A DNA stretch of 64,000 bases from Ephemerocybe angulata (Eukaryota > Basidiomycota > Agaricomycetes > Agaricales > Psathyrellaceae), in the NCBI GenBank assembly GCA_013368325.1, contig JAACJK010000116.1, positions 372,001-436,000 of the forward strand, in the 5' to 3' direction. The position numbers and the translations under genes are program-made. The notes under the pieces were generated by a model. That model was not told the origin of the DNA and searched no databases. It worked only from the letters and a program-made list of their open reading frames with translations. Shown here piece after piece: positions 9,215 through 18,827 of this stretch (position 1 is the first letter of the stretch; each line of letters starts with the position of its first letter).

Positions 9215-11399
9215 CCTTCGAACCCCCTTTCCCCAAAATAGTCTTCGGCTCATCGCAGATCTCACGTTATCCAAGATGGCACCGCAACCCCAAACCTCCG
9301 AAAGTGCTGTAACACTTTACTCACTCATTCAACGGACACCGATGCCTTCGCGCCCTCCCTGCACTCTTCGCTATCCTAGGGCGGGCTTGGCTGACTGTTC
9401 GCCCTGGGCCGGGCATTCCGGGTGTCGGTTGGCATGGCTAAGCGAGCCCGGTGATGGCTCCGGTGCGCGGAAACGAGTTCTATCGCGTTATTTCGGATCG
9501 ACGGGGCGAGGAGGAGAGGGTTGGCGAGATCGCGAATCTGCGCTGGTGGATGATTTTCGGGGACCGGGGAAGCTAAGTAAAGTCTAGAGTAGTAAACTTA
9601 GAGGTCTCTAATTGTGGTAATGTGTACTGAAAGTGACGTATTGGTGCAGTTACAGCGTAGTATTCGTGCTTTCCTCGATTAGCGCGCCAAAACCCGAATC
9701 GCGCTCGCTCGTCATCGCGACTTCACCACCTCAATCGCAGTAATTTTTAGCACACCACACAATTACACCCATATAGTTCACCCACCCAGCTAAAGCCAAA
9801 GACGGCGGTAAACGCACGGAACCGGATATCCATGCCCGCACCATCCTCCCGCACCCATCCATCCATCCTTCCAAACTCGCAACCCGCATCTTACACACTC
9901 CCTACGTTACGCCAAGCCTAACTACTCGGCACCCAGGCCATCCTTAATTCGGCCCTTCGACCCCAACAACATATGCACGTACGTATGTATGGCGCACTCG
10001 AGACCTCGGATGCGCGCTGGATTGCTTCAGTTCTCCGGGACCTTTGGGGATGCGATCGGTGGGGCTTGCACCCGATCTGAGCTGAGGAGAGGAATAGGGG
10101 TCGTGTCTGCTTTTGATGGGAAGCTGGGATGTGAAGGAGAGGCGGAATTGAAGGTTTCGAGGATAAGCGCCCGAACGAGCGCTAAGCGCTTGCGTCTTTC
10201 GCGCGTCGGATCGCGCATCGCAGCTTTTCTGGGTGAGGTTTCACGAACTGGGCGGGGTCTATAGTACCCCTAATTACTTTTGGTACACATTTCTACGTAG
10301 ATTATGGGTGCTACGCATGTAGAAATGCTGCAAAAGCGCAGACGCGGCTTGGTTCAGATGTCTTGGGATTTCGTCCAAACCTCCGAGCTCCGACGGGCTT
10401 GGCATAACTATTCGGAAGCATGTGGAGTCGAGATATGTATGTATGTACATATAACATGCGTACGTAGGGACAGCGTGGAATGGTGGGCGACGGTAGGTAA
10501 CTTATGGTTCAAGGTGCGGCCCGTGTTGGGTTCTCCAAGGTTGAGTGCAGGTGAAGCATCCTGGAGCGAGCCTGGTAGCATGTCTGACTCCAGTGGCAGC
10601 TAGCGGTGTAAGGCTCAGTAAACTGTGTTTGTTGACTGCTATACACCAGGTGTGTGAGCCTTCGACAGGGTGGTCGCGATACCCGGCCTGCTTGATCTGG
10701 CAAAGGCTCTCGCACCCGACTTTCGTGACGACATGGCATTGCCAGTGTCAGACGTTGGATGATTCTGGGTCCGAATATACTGTGACGATCTATCTATACC
10801 CACTCGTAATGAATTGACGATAACCATTTCCAAAGTGAGACCTTTGCATAGCATAGCCGGATTCCGAAGCGCCGAGCTCTCAGCTCTGCCCACATATTGT
10901 GAAATGTGTTTGATTTGCACTTATCTATTGACTTCGGTACAGATTCTTCAGTGAATAACATATCAATGATATTGGGTTATGATACATACATATCTGGGTA
11001 CCCTAGGGGTTACTAGGGGTAAGGCAGACTTAGGGTAAGCTAAGCTTACCCTAAGTCTGGTCTGCGGGTTTAGCTATGCTAACCATTCAGACGCGGACCT
11101 GCTATACTACGTAGCACTCCTTTGAATGCACTGGAATTGCTTCTAGTTTCTTTCCATGCAGAATGGGCCCAATAAGGCTTGGATGAGAGAACAAATTACC
11201 CGGGGCGCGCGTCGCGTACCCCTGATTCATCTATCTCATCCCAAACGGGAAAGGTCTAGTTTCAAGAACCCTTCAACCGAGCCGAGGCTCATTTCTATCT
11301 CTCTTCCGACGTAAGAGGCTAAGAGCCAGTGGGGCCAGTGGACAGGGCCTCGTAGATTCCGACCCTCGGCACACGTCTCGGGCGGCTCCCGTCCGTTCT
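9215..11399. other. Long stretch without a recognisable gene
   Basis: I see no convincing coding exons, RNA genes or transposon ends. It holds scattered short palindromes, including CATTTCTAC/GTAGAAATG near 10288-10330 and the 16-bp hairpin at 11025-11059, and TACGTA-rich patches near 9970 and 10440. It may be intergenic DNA or old decayed repeats. Confidence 0.5.
11025..11059. repeat. 16-bp perfect hairpin
   Basis: CAGACTTAGGGTAAGC at 11025-11040 is followed by a 3-nt spacer and its exact reverse complement at 11044-11059. Related CTAGGGGT/TAGGGGTA words lie just before it. It could form a strong stem-loop or cruciform. No gene end nearby explains it as a terminator. Confidence 0.7.
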
Positions 11400-13392
11400 T
11401 GAGGCCGGCACGGTTGTGTACCGTACATATCTTACCCTTTTCTGGACCCTCTCACACCGCCGTACGCTACAGTACTTGCTCTACATAATGTCTAAAACAG
11501 TTCACGTTAGATTAAGCGCCCACGCGAGCGACAGCTCGCGTACCTCTCCCAGGCCCGAAATTGGGCGTAAATCGGGCGGTCTAGCCCCAGGTCTATCGCA
11601 GCATAGACACCACTGTCCCAAAATTGACCATGTAAGTCAAGATGTCGAACGTGGATGTCAGAATGAGCTAACGTACCTGTAGGCTTCCATCCCAACTGCC
11701 GAATTGGCTCCTGCCGCCGGCGTGGATCTACGAGAACTGTTAAAATAGGACGGACGTGAGGTGAGCAGTATAACATACCGTAACGATTGCCTGATGCTGA
11801 AATCCTAAACGGAAATGCCAGGTTGAGCGAGTTGAAGGTCACTGAGCCGAACAGGGAGGTACGTACATGTCAAAGCACACGGATGGCGAAGGCACAACAG
11901 AAATGATTCCGCTGAGCAGGGTGTCGGTGTGGTGATGGCGTTGCCTATGCTGTTAGCTGATGGACGACGCCTTTGGCTTAAAAATGACTGGATGGCTTAC
12001 TTGGGAGGGTGGGGAGCGATTTGACGAAGGCGCAATGGAATTGGCGCCGGCAAACTGTCCGGCGGCTGTCAGACTTCGCTCACTTCGGTTCAAAACAAAT
12101 GGACGTGACGTACCGGCTCTGTAGTCGCACACTAAAAGCCTAAATGCAAATCATGGCCTGTAAGCGAACTGGGAGCCGGGCGAACCAAATGAAGAATAAG
12201 TACCCACATGTCAAAGCACCCAGATCGGAATGACGAAGACGCAATAGAAATGTTTCCCGCGAGCAGTGTGCTGGGAAATAAATGAGTGATGGACCTATAC
12301 GAAAACATGGGGCGTACCAAGTTGTGTGGGAGGGGATCTTTGGGGAACTGTGACTGTGGAGAGTTGGTGAGCTGGGAAGTCGGGGGACTCGGGAGGATGC
12401 TGTACGTACCATTGGTCGAACAGCAACGGATCGAATGCCGGCGAGCGAGCTAGAGCGTGGCGGCCAGCTGGAGTATTTGATGTCTTCCGCGAGTCTTGTA
12501 TAGCGACGACTATATAGAAATGATTCTAGTGAGCAGTGAGAGCCCGAGCCGTGATGCAGAGGACTCACCGCTGTGCAAGGGCACAACCATTGCGCGTGTC
12601 CGCGGTGTTCTAGAATTTCAGGAATGAGTTTGGAGCTGTAAGAGGATCTGAAGGCGTACCGAGTTCCTTTTGGAGATGTTCATCGAAGACTGTATGGAAA
12701 TGAATCCGGTGAGCTGTGAGGACCGTTGACAAAGCGTTACACACCGTTGGTGAAATAGCAATGGATCGAATTCCCGCGAGCGGGAGAGGCGCAAAGTGAC
12801 CCTGGCTTGGAACGTGAGGTCTTCGAGCCCATGCAGGAGCCTTGAACGATGAAGTCTATATAGAATTGAATTCTGTGAGCAGGGGTGACAAGAGGCGAGG
12901 CGGAAGGCTCACAATGACTGGATTGCCACCGATTGTGAGGCGGACGCAAACGAAGGGACGGGCGGCGGTATCTTGGATGGGGCCGAACGGCGAAGACTGT
13001 ACAGAAAGAAATCCCGTGAGCAAGATCGAAGGCTGCGGCTGAGCAGTAGACTCACTGAGTCTGTCGCGCTGGGGAGTATGGCCAGGTGAAGTCGAAGCCG
13101 TCCAAATTTGACAAAGACTGTATAGAAATGAATCCGGTGAGCGAGTAGAACGGTACATAGACGGCTCACCGGACTATAGGCCATGGCTCATGGAAGGCTG
13201 GGAATGACCAAGTCAACGGGTGAGATGCTCCTCCAGCAAAGCACATAGCGTGACTTGTGACGGAAGGAAGCAGCGGAACACGGAGAAGACACGTCTGCCT
13301 TGGTCGTGGCCGGCGGAAATAGAATGGGTCGATTGGTGCGTTACGGAGGCTGGATAAACACTTGGCACGAAAGAAGCGAGGAACCGAACCAT
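11400..13392 (-). CDS. Unrecognised gene with many related introns (approximate model)
   Basis: I do not recognise the product. The likely start is ATG at 13392-13390 (MVRFLASFVPSVYPASVTHQ), about 35 nt downstream of a TATA-like CATATATTATC. Downstream on the minus strand are at least six introns of about 50-60 nt with GTGAGY or GTGTGT donors. Their 3' ends share a pattern: GCTCAC, then GGATTCATTTC, then TATACAG or TATATAG. These ends lie near 13130, 12990, 12860, 12690, 12510, 12240 and 11895. Exons between them are 36-111 nt and often begin TCTTCG (peptides such as VFVKFGRLR, DFIVQGSCM, VFDEHLQKEL). Exact phases could not all be settled. The gene may use alternative joins or may be decaying. 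Confidence 0.35.
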
Positions 13393-13423
13393 TGATTGAT
13401 TTGAGTAGTCTATTCCATAGTGC

Positions 13424-13434
13424 GATAATATATG
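13424..13434 (-). promoter_or_regulatory. TATA-like box for the 11.4-13.4 kb gene
   Basis: CATATATTATC on the minus strand lies about 35-40 nt upstream of the candidate start codon at 13392. Position and sequence fit a core promoter. Confidence 0.4.
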
Positions 13435-13647
13435 TACGCTGTCCCTCCTATCCAATATCCATCCTTCTTCAAGCTCTTCTATACATTTCTAATAACGTAG
13501 AGAAACCTAGGTAAGAGATTAGAACAACACTGAGGAGGGAGGTGAAGGTTGGGTCGGGCACACCGGGCTGACGGCAGTTCCGGAAGCGAGCAAGGCACGG
13601 ACCCGAAGACGGAAGCGACTGAAAGTTGAGGTCAAGGAGGAGGGACT

Positions 13648-13723
13648 CCTTTCCTGCGCTTTTGAGCAGCCTATTTCTTCACTGGCACTGAAGAAATAGG
13701 CCTCTCAAAGGCAACAGGAAAGG
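13648..13723. repeat. Imperfect 34-bp inverted repeat (foldback)
   Basis: The arms 13648-13681 and 13689-13723 pair almost throughout. The inner 12 bp (CCTATTTCTTCA/TGAAGAAATAGG) and outer 9 bp (CCTTTCCTG/CAGGAAAGG) are perfect, with a few mismatches between them and a 7-nt loop. It lies between the minus-strand gene and a plus-strand TATATA element at about 13868. Confidence 0.7.
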
Positions 13724-14090
13724 GAGGGAGAATGTGCAAAGGAATGAAGGATGAAGCACCAGACCAAGAGACCATTACGACAAACAGAAACACTAGCCAA
13801 GTCCATTACGATACACAGCGGGAGAGACGAAGAGGGCCCGACCAAGCAACGGCAAACACAATTGGGCGTATATATACCCTGGTCCTTTCGATGTTGTATT
13901 CCATCCCTTCACTATGCCCCAATCCATTCGTGACTCTGACTCCGTTCTCGTCTGCCTCCACTATGCTCGTCCGCCGCCACTTTTGTCTGCCGCCACTTTG
14001 CTCATCCCTCCACTCTGCTCGTTTGAAACCTGTTTATTCTCCTAGCGTACTTACACTAGATAATCGTCCCTTTCATGGCTCTGGTGCACG

Positions 14091-14273
14091 ATGAAGGAGC
14101 ATGTCCATGCACGCAGTGAGTTTTTCTGTTTCCTTTCAAGGCTAACATGGACTTACCGTTTATTTTCAGACCTGGCGTTCGTCGCTTCCAGCAGCTTGCA
14201 GAACCAGCCCTGCATATCTCTGTCATGTCGCGCCAGTTGTGAACCCGAGGGAGTGCCACGTCTCACCGTGTAG
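14091..14273 (+). CDS. Possible very small spliced ORF (42 aa)
   Basis: ATG at 14091 opens MKEHVHAR. A model intron follows at 14116-14169: GTGAGT donor, GCTAAC branch point and a pyrimidine-rich TTATTTTCAG acceptor. Exon 2 runs in frame to TAG at 14271-14273. The intron is convincing; the protein is not recognised. The true transcript may start further upstream, where GTATATATAC lies at about 13869. A spliced non-coding transcript is equally possible. Confidence 0.25.
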   Translation: MKEHVHARSEFFCFLSRLTWTYRLFSDLAFVASSSLQNQPCISLSCRASCEPEGVPRLTV

Positions 14274-16719
14274 ATAGCCGCCGTCTCCCCGACTTGTAGA
14301 TAGACCGTTGCCGCCGTAGCACTGCATGTAGTAGACAGTTTTCAGCATTAATATAACGAGACCTCTGAATACCGAACCTACGCACCTGCACCCGACGTTC
14401 TGAAGTGGAACTTGCGACTTTTTTTGCACTTTTTCACCCCATTTGGCAGGTTCATGCCCATGAAAGGAAATTCAGGGTCTGATTTCCTCACGCAATCGTC
14501 GCCTATCAGCGAGCACATCAGCCCAGTGCACGTCGCCAACCACAGATGCGCCGAGGCTGCGTACTGCGTCTTGTACACACCCAACCCCACATCGAGGTTC
14601 AGGTCCTAAAACAACACAGAAATAAGAAACGCAGATCGAAACGGACGGTGGTAAGTGCACGTACGGTTGTAGGCGCAAGCAACCTAAGAACCTCCACACC
14701 CAACTCTTCAAGCGTCTCAAACCCAATCTCTCTCACAAACGACCCAGGCTCCTCCGTATCGCGATAGGCAAACTCCAATGCCCGCAAAAGCACCCGCGCT
14801 CGGCGCACAGGCATCGCGCATCCTCCCTCCTCCTTCTCCTTCCCCCTTTTCACTTCTGTATCTACATCCATCCGCGTATCCGTACCCGCGGAAACAGACA
14901 CACCAGCCCGCGCATAAACCCCCAACGCATCCCTCAAAAGCTGCACAAGCACCCCCCGCGCGCCCTCCTTCCACCGGTGCACGAAGAGGGCCTCGTACTG
15001 CTGCTCCAGCAGCGCGCCGAGGACGCGGGCGTCGAGCTCGCTCTTGTGTCTAGGGGATAGCGAGGACGTGGGGGGAGAAGTGGGAGAGGTGTGCGGCGCG
15101 GAGTGGACTCGAGAGGGGAGAGAGGGGAAGGAGGATGTGGTGATATGGAGGAGGGAGACTTGTGATGGGGGCAGGAGGAGTTCGCACGCCCCGACGTATG
15201 TCGTACGATCTAACAACGAAGCAAGGGGTTTAAGCGCGGATGCATCCCCCGATCCACCCCCCGAGGAAGAGGAGGAAGAAGAGAAAAGACCCGAAAGACA
15301 AGCCGCATCCGTCTCCCCAGCAAGGTTCACACTCCCAAACGGAAAAACGCGTATACAGCTAACGAACGCGTCATACGAGTTCTTACGGTCGCCGTTCTTG
15401 AGGTAGCAGACGGCGAGGAGCTCCCAGCGGCGGTAGAGCTGTTGTTCGAGTTGGGTCCACTCTGCCTCCCTTTCCCTCTCCTTCTCTTTCCCCTTCCCAT
15501 TCTCCTTTCCCTTCTCGTTCCCCTCCCTGCCCTTCCCCTTCCCCCCGTTTACCTCGCTCGCGATCCCGGACTCGGACTTCGTCCTCGCCCGCTCCCTCGC
15601 CTTATGCCCCTCCAAAGCCCGCTCCCCAACCTCACACGCCCGCCTCAAAAACGGCACCGCAGCACCATACCGCGAGCCCTGGTAGAGCGCCCCCGCGAGG
15701 TTGTAGAACGCGCCTGATACGCAGCGGAGGTAGTTCGGGACGTCCATCTCATCCTCTCCTCCTTCTCTTCCCTCCCTACCTCCCTCTCCTAATCCTTCTG
15801 CGCTTCGTCCTACTCCGCTTCCTCCCCGCACGTTTGCCTCTACTCCGCGGTGCTCACTGATCGAGGGAGTGGTGGAGAGGACGCCAAGCGCCTCATCCAG
15901 ATAGTCGTACGCAGGTATATAACTCCCCGGATTTGAGATATCGAGCGTCGTACGCCCCAGAACGAACAACGAGTCGATAGCGCGCGTCGTAACGTCCCCT
16001 CTCAGATCCACGTCCATCTATAACCATACAATCAGCCCACGTCCCTACTACCACGCCCGAATTATAGAGTAAAAGAGAATAGGTTAAAGAAATGACGCAC
16101 CTTTTGGGTAAGTACGATCCGGAGGGTGTCGATACAAGTCTTTAAGAGTGTCGACGCACTCGTCTTGAGGGACGGTGAGGATCTTGGCAGCTCGAGGAGT
16201 TTGTGCGAGGTGCGGCGGAGACGTTCGAGTGCTCGGTCTACCCTGCCTGCGACGCGGAGGAAGTCGGGGTCGGATTTGTATGGTGCGGTGGTTTGGGGGC
16301 CGAGGAGGAGGGGTCTTAGTGCTTGTGATTGTGAGGACGAGAGAATAGAAGAGCAGTGTTGGAGTGCTTGGATTAGGGCGTCTATAAGTGGATGTGGTGC
16401 TTTAGTAAGTAGAGAACGAGAGGGTGGAGTAGGAGGTGGAGAGGAAAGGGTGCTACGCACTTTCTTCGGAAGACGTCCCATCGAGGACGCCGTCGGCTTG
16501 AGATACGGTCTGCACGAGGGTGGCGTGGATCTTTGTGCCTTCTGATAGAACTTCGCTTAATGCAGGGTACGCTCGTTTCCCTTCTGCCGTTGGAGGATTC
16601 GAAGGCGAAGGGGAGGGCGAAGGAGAAGGAGAACTGGGAGGAGGAGTGTGGTTGTGGGAGGTTGAAGGGACCTTTTGGACTAGACGCGCGATGCGGTCTA
16701 TGATGGCGATGTCGCCTGC

Positions 16720-17493
16720 CTATATAAGTAGCCTTATTGGAGTCGATTTACGCCCCGGATTTACCAGGGGTAAGGGACCGACGATTCTCGGCAGTTTCCG
16801 AGCAGTTCCCACAGGATGCCAAGGCTCCCGCCCACATGCCTAAGTTGCTTGCTCGTCCTGGACTCGTTAGAAAGCCTGGGATAAGGCTAGTTAGGTAGAA
16901 TACATGTAAATTAAGTGTCTCTGTTGGACGGCGGAGCCGTTTTCAAAAAATATCTGGATCTCAGAGGTTGGCGGCCAGTTCCCATGCAATTCCCATGCCT
17001 TAGTGATGCCGGTGATCCAGCCATTCTCCCCATTCCCAGAGCTGATGGATTTACTGGATTTACCGTAAATCCAGTAAATCCATCGGCAATAAGTGCTTAT
17101 TGCACTTATTGCGCCAAAATTGCACTTATTGCTACCCAGAAAGCGTCGGGATGCAGAGGCTTCAACTGCCTGGTCCGCATCCGCATCTAGGTCATTTCCC
17201 ACTGTTTCTTTCTATCCACCACTGTAACATTGCTTTATTAGACACTTCTACGTACAACTACAGTATGGGCTAGGCAAGGGCTATAGGCATGGCAAAGGGC
17301 AGCCGGCGCCTGGCGCGCGCGCCCATCAGCTGACTAATCGAACAGATTAGATTAGATCGCGCGCCCCCGGTAAATCCAGAGCGGTGTCTCACCTGCTCCC
17401 CCTGCCAGGGGCCGGTAAATCCTCCCGTATAAGTTAAGTTCAGCACAAGCCCCCATGAATCCAACACATGATAGACTAGATGGATAGACGCAC
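16720..17493. repeat. Enlarged intron 2 filled with GGATTTAC repeats
   Basis: The other introns of this gene are 59-83 nt; this one is about 774 nt. It contains several GGATTTACC/GGTAAATCC words (about 16758, 17050-17080, 17370, 17412), a 20-bp perfect hairpin at 17044-17084 and repeated GCACTTATTGC near 17092-17133. Donor (GTGCGT) and acceptor (TATATAG) look intact and the flanking exons join in phase. An inserted repeat inside an intron is likely, though clear target duplications were not found. Confidence 0.5.
17044..17084. repeat. 20-bp perfect hairpin
   Basis: GATGGATTTACTGGATTTAC at 17044-17063 is followed by one base and its exact reverse complement at 17065-17084. It lies inside the enlarged intron of the separase-like gene, and each arm is itself a tandem GGATTTAC repeat. 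Confidence 0.8.
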
Positions 17494-18827
17494 CCGCTTC
17501 GCAAACGAAATCCAGTAGTCACAAAACGCAAAGAACTTAGTTCCATCCATGAACGTCCCCGCGTCCGGGCGCGCCTCCGCAGTCCTCACAATCCCCTCCA
17601 GCGTCCGCAGCACAAGGGCCGCCGCGTACGCCTCCTCCCCCTCCTCGTTTAACTCGGCGGAGGACTTGACGAAGGACGCAGTGAAGCGCGTGGACTGGTC
17701 CCAGAAGGAGTCGGGGGCGACGGTGCCGGGGGAGGCGCTGGCGAGGCAGCGCAGGGCGTAGGCGCGGAGGGCGTAGGTGGCGTGGTGTGGGCGGGTGGGG
17801 TCTGGTGCTCCGCCTTCCTTGGACGATGACGAAGTTGGTTTGGATGAAGCTGAGCCGGGTTTGGACGAGGACGAAGTGGGTTTGGACGAAGAGGACGTGG
17901 GTTTGGAGGAAGGTTTGGATGAAGTGGATTTGGAGGCAGGAGGAGAGGGCCGGGCGGAGCACGTCTTTGTGATGGCGGTATAAGCGCGTGTGAGGAGGGA
18001 GTCGACGTGTTTTTGGGGGAGGGGGTGGAAGTGCGGCAGCCATTCGAGGATGCTGGGACTGTTCGGGGATGTGAGTATTTGCGAGAGCTCTGTTGTGTCG
18101 GATGGGGAGAGGGTGGAGCAGGTTGTTGTGAGGGCGTGGATGAGGTATGTGGAGAGCATGGTGAGGTGTACGGGGTCGGTGGGCGGGTGTGCTGGGAGGG
18201 GGAGGGAGAGGAAAGTTAGATTTGACGGGGAGGGGGAAGGGGGGAGGTGGAGGTGGAGGGCTGCGCAGAGGGTTGTGCGAGAGTCTTTCAGTGTTTCTCG
18301 AGCAGCTTCGTGCTACAGCAATCCCAGTCAATCGTCTACTCCCTTGTACCAACGGACGAACGAAAGACGCACCATATCCATCGCAACAAGCTTGCCCACC
18401 ACACTCAACGCAGCCCTCTCAATCTCCACCGTCGCCCCATCGATACCCCTCAGCACCGCAAGATGCTCCCGACTCGCCGCCGCCAAATGGTTCGCCTCCG
18501 CGTTGCGCGAGCGCCATACGCTCGTTGTATTATCGCTGCTCGACTTCTTCCACCCCGTCTGCGCGAGCGCCGACATGCCCTGCATCGCGGCGTTCACGGC
18601 GCGCATCGAGTCTGCTCTCACATCTCTTGGGCTCGTAGTAGTAGTAGTAGTGGGAGGGGGCGCGGGCCGGCGGGAGGAGGAGGAGGTGATCTTGAGCTTT
18701 GAGGCGAGGGCGTCGGCGAGTTCGTCTGGGCCTGTTGGGGCGGCGCGGGGGCGGCGCGTCGTGGTCGTCGTTGTGGGGGGTTGACGAGGTTTCAACTGGG
18801 GTTTGGACGCCGCTGAGGGGGCGGGGG

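Noticed and set aside
11025..11059. Telomere-like repeat (TTAGGG)
   Set aside because: Only single TTAGGG words occur, within a hairpin. There is no tandem array, so it is not an interstitial telomere.
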